Source: Streptomyces sp. NBC_00341 (lineage in GTDB: Bacteria; Actinomycetota; Actinomycetes; Streptomycetales; Streptomycetaceae). Taken from it: a DNA stretch of 64,000 nucleotides. How positions within the stretch are numbered: position 1 is the stretch's first letter; the number at the start of each line of letters is the position of its first letter. Where the stretch lies: positions 3,100,001 to 3,164,000 of the forward strand of contig NZ_CP108002.1 of NCBI RefSeq assembly GCF_041435055.1, in the 5' to 3' direction. The position numbers and the translations under genes are program-made. Positions 16,161-23,365 of this stretch are shown piece after piece. Below the pieces are notes generated by a model that saw only the letters and a list, made by a program, of their open reading frames with translations, was not told the DNA's origin and searched no databases.

Positions 16161-16630
16161 TCGTCGCCCGCGCTCCGCCCGCGCCTACTGCGCGGGGGCT
16201 GGAGTGCGACCAGGAGCGCCGTGCACGTAGATCCAGATGACAAGGAAACCATCGAACCGCGATGTCTTCTCTCGCCTCGCCGAAACACTCGCCATGGGCC
16301 TCCGCACGATGCCCTGGTGGGCCACACAAAGCCCGAGCGCCCGACACTTGTCTTAAGCAAGCAGCCCACCCTGGCCATGGCCTTCTGAGCGCCGGGTCGC
16401 GCGGCAGCATCACTTGGCGTGGCTGACTCCTCGAAGATCACTTGATCTTCACCCTCATCCCACCGAGGTCGGCCATCGGCGCAACACGACAGCTCCTTCG
16501 CTTTCGGGCGAAGGACGACAGCCGCGCCCAGGACGTCTTCGTGACAACAACTTGTCTCTGTGGGAACTCTGCGCCCACCCCCGGCAGTCAAGCTAGGTAG
16601 CCATCCGCACAGAGCCACGAAAGGTAACAA
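16161..16630. other. Non-coding entry to the accessory region
   Basis: About 470 bp without a credible gene. Codon-position bias disappears here and A/T increases. Two small perfect inverted repeats are present: GAAGATCA/TGATCTTC at 16433-16440 and 16443-16450, and TCCTTCGC/GCGAAGGA at 16494-16501 and 16508-16515. A 39-codon frame beginning MTRKPSNRD at about 16226 could be the relic of a longer gene, but this cannot be shown. The region probably holds the promoter of the restriction gene. Confidence 0.45.
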
Positions 16631-17611
16631 GTGACACTTTTCGAACCTCCTGGACCGGTATCGGGTGTTTGTGATGATCCGGAACTGATGCTGGTATACC
16701 AGCACTTGATCCAACTGGATCCCGACGGCAGACGCCTTGCCCGCGTGCTGCGGGACACCATCGACCAGTTGCTCAACGGTGAAGCCACGGGACGCTACGA
16801 CTGGGCCACCCTGTTCAAGACCGAGAAGACCCACGCGGGAACGCTTGTTGAGATCAACCTGCAGCGCGAGTTCCAGTTCAACGACGGCGACGAAATGGAC
16901 TACTGCATCGAGGGAATCGACGTCGACTGTAAGTATTCGCAAAAGTTTGGCTCCTGGATGATTCCTCCTGAGGCCGAAGGTCATCTTTGCCTGCTCGTCT
17001 GGGCTGACGACTATCAAAGCCTCTGGAGCGTCGGCCTCTTGCGGATCAAACGTGAATGGCTCAACGTCGGCACCAACCGGGACATGAAGTTCACTATCAA
17101 GGCAGAACACCGGAATAAGATCACGTGGCTCTGGAAGGATGCCGCTCTACCGGAGAACGTTCTGCTCCACCTTTCCCCATCAACCCGGTCACGCATCCTG
17201 CTCCCTGGAAAGAAAAAGGGTCAGGAACGCGTCCGTGAGCTGTTCCGTGCCGTCCACGGCAAACGAATCGGCCGCGGCGTCGTACGTACCGCTGCCCAGC
17301 AGCTCGACTACATGGCGCGAGTACGCGAGGGAGACGAGGGGCGCGCCCGTCCCGCACTGCGTCCCGACGGAATCATCATCTTGGGTGACTACCGCAGCCA
17401 CCAGGCAGTAGCCAGAGATCTCGGCGGACCGGTACCAGAGGAGGGAGAGTTCGTCGCACACCGCATCGTGCGCGCCCGGCCCGAGCACCGAGGTCGCCCT
17501 CAGGCCGAGATCGACGGAGAGCTCTGGGTCGTAGCCGATCCTGGTGACGCAGTCGAAGCGGCGCCAAAGCTTCCAGAGGCCCAGGCGGGCAGGGGCAAGC
17601 CAGCTCAGTAA
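16631..17611 (+). CDS. NaeI-family type II restriction endonuclease
   Basis: A 326-residue enzyme colinear with R.NaeI (a type IIE enzyme cutting GCCGGC, about 317 residues). The catalytic residues of NaeI (E70, D86, D95, K97) appear here as E74, D90, D99 and K101, all shifted by four, within EINLQREFQF, DYCIEG and DVDCKYS. The leucine equivalent to NaeI L43, whose change to Lys turns NaeI into a topoisomerase, is L47, but the ligase-like L-Y-D-G motif reads L-L-N-G. The C-terminal CAP-like effector domain is present (GRGVVRTAAQQLDYMARV, LRPDGIIILG). The start is GTG with AAAGG upstream. The cognate methylase is probably the m5C enzyme at 18662-19873. Cut site is inferred from family. Confidence 0.93.
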   Translation: MTLFEPPGPVSGVCDDPELMLVYQHLIQLDPDGRRLARVLRDTIDQLLNGEATGRYDWATLFKTEKTHAGTLVEINLQREFQFNDGDEMDYCIEGIDVDCKYSQKFGSWMIPPEAEGHLCLLVWADDYQSLWSVGLLRIKREWLNVGTNRDMKFTIKAEHRNKITWLWKDAALPENVLLHLSPSTRSRILLPGKKKGQERVRELFRAVHGKRIGRGVVRTAAQQLDYMARVREGDEGRARPALRPDGIIILGDYRSHQAVARDLGGPVPEEGEFVAHRIVRARPEHRGRPQAEIDGELWVVADPGDAVEAAPKLPEAQAGRGKPAQ

Positions 17612-18271
17612 CGTCTCCCACTCCGAGGAGAAGACCACCCTGCAGCACCTACCCAAGGCAGGAGTGGGCAGTGACCTGAAAGGGCCCCCTATTCGCAGAC
17701 GGAGCCGTCGCAATAGGCACAAGCGCCCTGCTCCGCTTCTACGCGCAGACCCTCTCTGCCCACCGACGGGCGCTGGACGCTCTCCAGGGCGTCCAGCCGC
17801 CACTGCGGATTTCGCACCAGGCAGGTCTCGAATTCTCTCAGAATCGCCATCATGTAGTTACTGAAAGACAAAAGGCCCCACAGGAAGGCCGACGGATCGA
17901 TCCTTCAGAATAAGCCGCGCGATGCCAAGCCGAAGTGAAGGAGGCCCGGCCACTCGCGCAGCGAGTGCTAGGGAAGCAGATCTCCAAGCCGTCAGACCAC
18001 GACTTCACCATATCGCCAGACATATCGCCAGGCACCGAAGTCGGCGATATCCTATCCCAGATCGAAGCCCTATTTGGCGACCGGAACCCTGACTCGCCAA
18101 ATTCGGGACAGACCCGATAGCGCGTCGATGAACCCTCGGGATACAGGCTGAGGACTCGCGGGCCCCGTGATCTTGAGTTGGGCTTACACTAGAATGGGGA
18201 AAATACACGGAAAGCGAATTCCTGCACAAAGGAGAGGCGACGTATCCTTAAGAAAGCTGGCACTCCTGAAA
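17612..18271. other. Long spacer between restriction gene and vsr
   Basis: About 660 bp with no confident gene. On the minus strand, 17689-17853 encodes 54 residues with plausible composition and a C-terminal C-x2-C...C (ACAYCDGSVC) but no ribosome site. On the plus strand, 17935-18120 is open for 61 codons from a GTG. Both are short and unsupported. ATATCGCC/GGCGATAT (18022-18029, 18043-18050) and the repeat at 18072-18102 suggest regulatory structure. A TAGAAT -10-like hexamer at 18190 precedes vsr but lacks a good -35. Confidence 0.45.
18072..18102. promoter_or_regulatory. 9-bp inverted repeat upstream of vsr
   Basis: ATTTGGCGA at 18072-18080 and its exact complement at 18094-18102, 13-bp spacer. 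It shares the TTGGCGA/ATCGCC core with a second inverted repeat 25 bp upstream. It could be an operator for the restriction-modification locus or a transcript-end hairpin. Role is inferred from position only. Confidence 0.45.
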
Positions 18272-18727
18272 ATGGTTAGCGACAAGACTTGGCAAGCTCC
18301 AGAAGGATCCTGGGCCTCATCCGCCGCTAGACGCCGTAACATGCAGGCGATCCGCAGCCGGGACACCAAGCCGGAACTTCTGATCCGGCGAGTCCTTCAC
18401 GCTCAGGGCCTCCGGTACCGAGTGGCCGCAAAGCCCCTGCCAGACCTTCGCCGGACAGCAGACATCGTCTTCCGTCCGGCGAAGCTAGCCATTTTCGTCG
18501 ATGGTTGTTATTGGCATGGCTGTCCAGACCACTATGTCCCGCCCAAGACCAACACCAACTATTGGTCAGCCAAGGTTCTGCGAAACATGACCCGAGACCG
18601 GGACACCAACACACAGCTTCAAGCAGCAGGATGGACAGTGCTTCGGTTCTGGGAACACGAGTCAGCCGACGGCTGCGCCCTCACGATCACTGCTGCGCTC
18701 GGTCGCATTCGGGACAGCCGGCACTGA
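18272..18727 (+). CDS. vsr: Very short patch repair (Vsr) endonuclease
   Basis: A 151-residue nicking enzyme that cuts beside T:G mismatches made when 5-methylcytosine deaminates in a methylase site. The family core is intact: N-M-x-A-I-x-S-x-D-T-K-P-E at 23-35, the catalytic Asp D64 (TADIVF), and FVDGCYWHGCPDH at 75-87 with zinc ligands C79, H82 and C84. The fourth zinc cysteine of E. coli Vsr is replaced by the H of FWEHE. ATG at 18272 gives the normal length; the frame extends upstream to 18167 without homology. The 3' end overlaps the convergent methylase gene by 66 bp. It protects against mutation at the methylase target. Confidence 0.93.
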   Translation: MVSDKTWQAPEGSWASSAARRRNMQAIRSRDTKPELLIRRVLHAQGLRYRVAAKPLPDLRRTADIVFRPAKLAIFVDGCYWHGCPDHYVPPKTNTNYWSAKVLRNMTRDRDTNTQLQAAGWTVLRFWEHESADGCALTITAALGRIRDSRH

Positions 18728-19873
18728 AATCTCGGTCAACCCGAAGAGCAACTCGCTATCCCGGTTGCCAGCCGCTGTGCTCTGCTGTCGAACTGGAGCG
18801 ACAACACCGGCGTCCTGGGCACCCCTAAGCGCGGCGATGACTTGCTCACCAACCGCTTGGGCCACCGGTGGCGGGAAGGCATTTCCCACTTGCCGGTAGG
18901 CGGCAGTCTTCTTTCCCTTGAACTTCCAGTACTGAGGGAACCCTTGGATGATCGCAGCCTGCTCAACGGTGAGCTTGGGGCCCGCGGCGGCGAAAAGATC
19001 ACGCTCCTGGCTTTCCTGCCGCTTCATTTCGGTTGAGTCATTTGCTACCCCCAGCCCACAGACACCAAGCGCCTCCCATGCCTTCTTCGCCCGGGTTGGG
19101 CCTAGATCAGCACCACCATGCTTCTTGGACCCGCCCACGAGCGTGGGAGCAACCCCCTTAAGCGCCTTCTCCCGCCAGGTCTTCAGCGCCTCTGCTGCGC
19201 GCGGGTCATCGACCTCAGCGAACCGGGCTGCCATCGTCTTGTCTAGCGCTGCCCGCACCGTTCGCAGCTTGAGCTTCCTTGGCTTGGCAGGAGCAAAATA
19301 GGGGATGTACTCCCGCTTCAAGGCCACAAGAATGGCGCGAGGCCGGAGTTGCGGAACGCCGTAGTCCTTTGCTTCCAGCACGGCCCAGTAACATTTCTCG
19401 TAGCCCATGGATTCTAGGCGTTCGAGCAGTTCCTCTCGGTACCCCTGGAACTTTTCTTTTGGCTCCAGTAGTCCTCGAACGTTTTCGATTAGTACGGCCT
19501 TCGGCTCCAGTTCGCCGACAAGGTCGAGCATGGTCGGGAAGAGGTCCCTCTCATCGTCCCGCCCCAGTTGCTTGCCTGCGACAGAAAATGGCGGGCAAGG
19601 AACGCCGCCGGCCAAGAGGTCAAGATCGCCCGGGTCCAGTCCCAACTCAAGCCTCAACTCCCTCGGATCGAGCTTGGTCAGATCGGCCTGTTTGACCATG
19701 CACCCTTCCCACTCGGGGTTACCCTCCACATTCTCCTTAAGGGTTTCCACGGCATGGGGATCAATCTCGATCAGCGCGAGATGTCGAAATAGCGCATTGT
19801 GCAGGCCTAGGGCCTGCCCGCCCGCCCCAGCGCAGATCTCAACCGAGGTGAACGTCCTCTTGGTGCTGGTCAT
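18662..19873 (-). CDS. DNA (cytosine-5) methyltransferase
   Basis: A 403-residue C5-cytosine methylase. Motif I is SVEICAGAGGQALGL, motif IV GGVPCPPFSVAG with catalytic Cys93, motif VI ENVRGL, motif VIII QLRPRAI, and motifs IX-X GFPQYWKF...YRQVGNAFPPPVA. The target-recognition region between VIII and IX is about 110 residues and contains a duplicated KKHGGADLGPTRAKKAWEAL stretch typical of single-target enzymes. ATG at 19873 has AAAGGAGGG upstream. Tail-to-tail overlap with vsr and proximity to a NaeI-like endonuclease suggest methylation within GCCGGC. The last ~45 residues, which lie over the vsr end, are non-conserved. Confidence 0.93.
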   Translation of the reverse strand: MTSTKRTFTSVEICAGAGGQALGLHNALFRHLALIEIDPHAVETLKENVEGNPEWEGCMVKQADLTKLDPRELRLELGLDPGDLDLLAGGVPCPPFSVAGKQLGRDDERDLFPTMLDLVGELEPKAVLIENVRGLLEPKEKFQGYREELLERLESMGYEKCYWAVLEAKDYGVPQLRPRAILVALKREYIPYFAPAKPRKLKLRTVRAALDKTMAARFAEVDDPRAAEALKTWREKALKGVAPTLVGGSKKHGGADLGPTRAKKAWEALGVCGLGVANDSTEMKRQESQERDLFAAAGPKLTVEQAAIIQGFPQYWKFKGKKTAAYRQVGNAFPPPVAQAVGEQVIAALRGAQDAGVVAPVRQQSTAAGNRDSELLFGLTEISVPAVPNATERSSDREGAAVG

Positions 19874-20034
19874 ACACCCTCCTTTCAAACGAGCCCGACT
19901 GGCACGGCTTCCCACCAGTCATCACAGAGGGTGACAGACCCCACTGACAACGCGACCGCCTTCAAGTGTGCGTCACGCATCAATGCACTCCGACCGCCCC
20001 ACGAGTGACAGCGAACACTCATACGATATGGCCC

Positions 20035-20778
20035 ATGCCTAGAATCCCCGCGTGGACCCACGACGAGCTGTTGCTGGCCTGCGCCCTGGTAGTCGAGAAC
20101 GGCTGGAGTGAGCTCAGGGAGCGCGACCCACGTGTGCTTGACCTCTCGGACCTGCTTCGCTCCTTGCCGATCCACGAGGGCGTCGCGCAAGCGACCCCTC
20201 AGTTCAGGTCGACCGGAAGCGTCAGCCACAAGACCACCGACCTGGCGACGAACCACCCTGCGTATGCCGGCGCTCCCACCAAGGGAGGACGCCTGGACAA
20301 GGAAGTGATCGCAGCCTTCATCGCACGGCCCTCGGAGATGCTTGAGGCTGCCCAAGGTCTGCGGCTGGGCATCGGCACAGGCGAGCTCCACAGGATTCCT
20401 CCAGAGCCAGACGAACTCGATGAAGAAGGAAACTCGGCGGTCGAAGGCCGCCTTCTCACCCGTTGGGCGTTGCACCGCGAACGCGACCGCGGCCTCCGGG
20501 CGCGCAAGATCGGACAGGCAGTGAAGCTGGGTCACCCCCTGCGGTGCGAGGTCTGCACCTTCGATTTTGGCCAGGTCTACGGGCCTCTCGGCCAGGGCTA
20601 CATCGAAGTTCACCACCGCCTGCCCCTTCACGTATCTGGCCCCCGTGAGACCAAGCTGGATGACCTGGCCTTCCTCTGCGCCAACTGCCACCGCATGTGC
20701 CACAAGCGACGCTCTGGAGAATCCTGGCGCACCCCCGACACTCTGCGGACCGAAATGGACCAGTCCAGCTCCCTCTGA
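20035..20778 (+). CDS. HNH endonuclease with McrA-like N-terminal domain
   Basis: A 247-residue nuclease. The C-terminal HNH domain has CEVC, the catalytic YIEVHHRLPL, and CANCHRMCHK, with four zinc cysteines and the HH of the beta-beta-alpha-metal fold. The N-terminal ~100 residues (PAWTHDELLLACALVVENG, LDLSDLLRSLPIHEG) resemble the head domain of actinobacterial McrA-type modification-dependent nucleases. The usual recognition module between head and HNH is short. It is divergent from the methylase, 161 bp apart. A TACGAT -10-like box at 20022 would place transcription close to the ATG, consistent with a leaderless message. It could be a second restriction activity or a type IV enzyme. Confidence 0.87.
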   Translation: MPRIPAWTHDELLLACALVVENGWSELRERDPRVLDLSDLLRSLPIHEGVAQATPQFRSTGSVSHKTTDLATNHPAYAGAPTKGGRLDKEVIAAFIARPSEMLEAAQGLRLGIGTGELHRIPPEPDELDEEGNSAVEGRLLTRWALHRERDRGLRARKIGQAVKLGHPLRCEVCTFDFGQVYGPLGQGYIEVHHRLPLHVSGPRETKLDDLAFLCANCHRMCHKRRSGESWRTPDTLRTEMDQSSSL

Positions 20779-20973
20779 ACCGAGATCCTCGCGGCGGATC
20801 ACACAGCCCGTTCTCCGTACCTACCCATTGGATACGGTCATGCCCATGGCCGACTACACAGGTCGTGCATGCTGATAGAGCAGAGCAAATACCACTGGGT
20901 CGATGGCCCGTTACTCTGCTGCCAGGCCGACCGCTCGGACGAGATCCCGACGCGCTCCATCAGGCACTCCGGC

Positions 20974-21594
20974 TCAGGCTGCGCCGGCCTCCGTCTCGAA
21001 ATGTGTCTGGGCCCGGTCCAGCGCCTCGTCCACGTCGGCGCCGTGAACGCGTAGCCAATGAAGGAGGTCAGTGATCAGTTCGATCGCCGCCTCCTCCATG
21101 ACGGCCACGCTTACCCGCCCGCCCTCACCCCCGGCGCCGGAGTAGAGCGTCAAACACGCCTCGCCCTTGGCGACCCGCCGGTCGTCAACATGGCCATCCG
21201 GCGTGGAGAGCGATGTAGCCAGATCGCACCAGACCAGTTTTGACTCCGCGCCGAGGATGACGCCCCACCGGTCCGACACGGCATCCAGCAACGCCATTCC
21301 GCGCCCCGACTCGTCGTCCGGCCCCGCGTGCACAAGCGTCGGAAGTACTCGGGTGTCGGGGTCCCTGAGCGCCACTCGAAGATGCGTGCCGTTCATCTCG
21401 ACGACGAGTGTCGCCGGCGTTCCTTCACCGACGTGCGTGATGACATTCGCTGCGAGCTCGCTGACACAGATCTCGGCAGCGTCCACCACCTCCGAGAGAC
21501 CCCACAACCGCAGGTGCAGCCGGATGACGCGCCTCAGGCCGGCTACCTCCTCGGGCTCCGCCAGGAACGGCAGCTCCCAGGGCTTTCGCGTCAT
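20974..21594 (-). CDS. HATPase_c_2 anti-sigma-like ATP-binding protein
   Basis: A 206-residue protein of the RsbW/SpoIIAB-like GHKL group. The N-box is in EICVSELAANVITHVGEGTP (E-x-x-x-N) and the G1/G2 region DDESGRGMALLDAVSDRWG. The C-terminal ~70 residues (VDDRRVAKGEACLTLYSGAGGEGGRVSVAVMEEAAIELITDLLHWLRVHGADVDEALDRAQTHFE-type segment) are unique. ATG at 21594 has GGAG 6 bp upstream. Such proteins sit beside WhiJ-like XRE regulators and DUF397 proteins in streptomycetes, as here, and modulate development. Partner sigma factor is unknown. Confidence 0.88.
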   Translation of the reverse strand: MTRKPWELPFLAEPEEVAGLRRVIRLHLRLWGLSEVVDAAEICVSELAANVITHVGEGTPATLVVEMNGTHLRVALRDPDTRVLPTLVHAGPDDESGRGMALLDAVSDRWGVILGAESKLVWCDLATSLSTPDGHVDDRRVAKGEACLTLYSGAGGEGGRVSVAVMEEAAIELITDLLHWLRVHGADVDEALDRAQTHFETEAGAA

Positions 21595-21814
21595 GCAAGC
21601 TCCGATTCCACTCACCACGAACCAACTCCTCCCGCCGAGCGAGCACCACTCATCACTCATCGCAATGAATCGTTACTCACGGTTGCCTCAGCCAAGAATG
21701 CAGCCTGAAAATCCCGCCGTGCAATATGCACGGAGAGATTCGCTCGTACGAGTGATGACACCCTGCGCCGGTTCGGGATGAGATGGAATCCTCACTGGGA
21801 CAAGGAGAGTTGAA

Positions 21815-22663
21815 GTGTCCGGATCCCCCACCGCGCGTCGGCGCCGCTTGGCTATCGAGCTGAAGAAGCTCCGCGAGGAAAGTGGCCTCACCTGCAACGA
21901 TGTTGGCAAGGAGCTCGATTGGAGCGGATCGAAGGTCAACCGGCTGGAGACGGGCCTGGGCCGCGTACAGCCCTCGGACATCGATGCTCTCTGCCGCTTC
22001 TACGGAACATCAGTCGAACTTCGTGATCTGCTCAAGGCGTTCGCCAAGGAGTCGAAGACCAAGGGCTGGTGGCACGCCCACGGCGAAGCGGTCCCCTCCT
22101 GGTTCTCCGTATACGTGGGTCTTGAGCAAGCGGCGTCCGGCCTGCGCAGCTACCAGAGCGAGTTCGTTCCCGGCCTGCTCCAGACGCCGCAGTACGCAAC
22201 CGCGCTGAGCAGAGCCTCCGCCGACCACTCCGAGGAGGAGATCGAAAGCCTCATCGAAGTGCGGATGCGCAGGCAGCAACTACTCACTACCGCCCCGTCG
22301 CCGGACCTTTGGACGGTGATCCATGAAAGTGTCCTCAGGCACGTCGTCGGCAGCCGATCCACCATGGCCGCCCAGATCAGTCATGTTCTGGGCGCTACAG
22401 CCTTGCGCAACGTAACCGTGCAAGTCCTGCCCTTCGACGCAGGCGCCTATCCGGCGACAGGCCCGTTCACGATCCTGGGGTTTCCCGAGCAGGAGGACCC
22501 TGACGTCGTCTATCGAGAGGGTCTGACCGACTCGGTCTACCTGGAGGCTGCATCGGATGTCAGCCTGTACACCAAGGCGTTCGACCATCTCAGGGCCCTG
22601 GCTCTCAGCCCTGAACGATCGGCCTCGTTGATGCGCGCGACCCTGAAGGAGCATGACCGATGA
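21815..22663 (+). CDS. WhiJ-like XRE transcriptional regulator with DUF5753 domain
   Basis: A 282-residue DNA-binding protein. The N-terminal XRE helix-turn-helix is ELKKLREESGLTCNDVGKELDWSGSKVNRLETGLGRVQPSDIDALCRFYG. The DUF5753 domain follows from about residue 100 (SYQSEFVPGLLQTPQYATALSRA, VIHESVLRHVVGS, NVTVQVLPFDAGAYPATGPFTILGF). GTG at 21815 has AAGGAGAG upstream. It overlaps the DUF397 gene by 4 bp. Family members are developmental repressors whose activity is set by the paired DUF397 protein. The divergent HATPase gene completes the usual trio. Confidence 0.93.
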   Translation: MSGSPTARRRRLAIELKKLREESGLTCNDVGKELDWSGSKVNRLETGLGRVQPSDIDALCRFYGTSVELRDLLKAFAKESKTKGWWHAHGEAVPSWFSVYVGLEQAASGLRSYQSEFVPGLLQTPQYATALSRASADHSEEEIESLIEVRMRRQQLLTTAPSPDLWTVIHESVLRHVVGSRSTMAAQISHVLGATALRNVTVQVLPFDAGAYPATGPFTILGFPEQEDPDVVYREGLTDSVYLEAASDVSLYTKAFDHLRALALSPERSASLMRATLKEHDR

Positions 22664-22851
22664 CGCAATTCCCTCCTCTCCCCCAGTGGCGCAAGAGCAG
22701 TTACAGCAACGGCACGGGGGGCGAGTGCGTCGAAGTGGCTGAGCTGCACTACTCGGTCGGCGTGCGGGATTCGAAGGACCGGGAAGGCCCTCACATATCC
22801 GTGGGCCGCAGTTCCTGGACGGCTTTCGTGACGTCGCTGAGGTGTGGATGA
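22660..22851 (+). CDS. DUF397 small regulatory protein
   Basis: A 63-residue protein with the family signature W-R-K-S-S-Y-S-N-G-x-G-G-E-C-V-E-V-A, the V-R-D-S-K-D motif and a terminal W-x-x-F segment. It overlaps the XRE gene stop by 4 bp (ATGA) and is co-translated. DUF397 proteins bind and regulate the adjacent WhiJ-like repressor and may act like the antitoxin/toxin partner in some pairs. Full length is present. Confidence 0.93.
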   Translation: MTQFPPLPQWRKSSYSNGTGGECVEVAELHYSVGVRDSKDREGPHISVGRSSWTAFVTSLRCG

Positions 22852-22909
22852 ACCGCTACGTTCCAGGACTCCACTCAGCCCGACCGGCCAGTAGCGGTCC
22901 ACCGGGCAC

Positions 22910-23158
22910 CTACACATCCGGAGTGGCGCGCCCCCGCCCCGGGCGAACAGCGAGCCAAGCCCTGATGGCGCCCTCCCGCCAAGCGGGAGAGCGGCCGAAC
23001 TGATCGTCAGGGAGGGGGAAGTCCGCCGGCCTGACGCGGAGACCGTCAGTCACGCGCTTGCGGGTGCGCTTGAGGTACAGGCGAACGGTGGCCGGCGTAA
23101 TCCCCGCAACCTCCGCGACACCCCCGGTGTCAAGAAGTCGCTCGGGTGGGGTGGCCAT
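22910..23158 (-). CDS. Excisionase/AlpA-like helix-turn-helix protein
   Basis: An 82-residue DNA-binding protein. LLDTGGVAEVAGITPATVRLYLKRTRKR is a MerR/AlpA-type winged helix, followed by FPLPDDQFGRSPAWREGAIRAWLAVRPGRG, which matches the P-x-P-x-x...W-x-x-x-I-x-x-W ending of Xis-like proteins. ATG at 23158 has GAAGGAGA upstream. It is divergent from the replication-initiator-like gene. In integrated actinomycete plasmids and phages such proteins direct excision, but no integrase accompanies it here, so it may be a stranded Xis or a local regulator. Confidence 0.82.
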   Translation of the reverse strand: MATPPERLLDTGGVAEVAGITPATVRLYLKRTRKRVTDGLRVRPADFPLPDDQFGRSPAWREGAIRAWLAVRPGRGRATPDV

Positions 23159-23255
23159 GTCTCTCCTTCGCCCATGTCGTGAAGGCAAAGATACCGAGAC
23201 GTCGGCGGACGACAGAAGCGTCTCCCCCGTCGCATCTCCTTGATTCGCTACATGT

Positions 23256-23283
23256 TTGACCCTGTCATGGGATCATTTATGTA
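23256..23283 (+). promoter_or_regulatory. Sigma-70-like promoter for the replication-initiator-like gene
   Basis: TTGACC at 23256-23261, a 16-bp spacer, and TATGTA at 23278-23283. The surrounding sequence is unusually A/T-rich for the window. It would start transcription near 23290, before either possible start of the gene at 23333 or 23366. Confidence 0.5.
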
Positions 23284-23365
23284 CTGAAGCCACCGCGCAG
23301 AGCCCTTCCGCCATGCGCCCCGCGCTTCTGCCGTGGCCTGCCCTCCCTCCAATTCCTGGACTGTC

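Noticed and set aside
16100..17110. 336-codon frame opposite the NaeI-like gene
   Set aside because: It covers the coding strand of a protein whose catalytic residues align with NaeI, and has no recognisable domain.
17935..18120. 61-codon frame between NaeI-like gene and vsr
   Set aside because: GTG start without a ribosome site, no homology, overlaps inverted repeats; not enough support for a gene.
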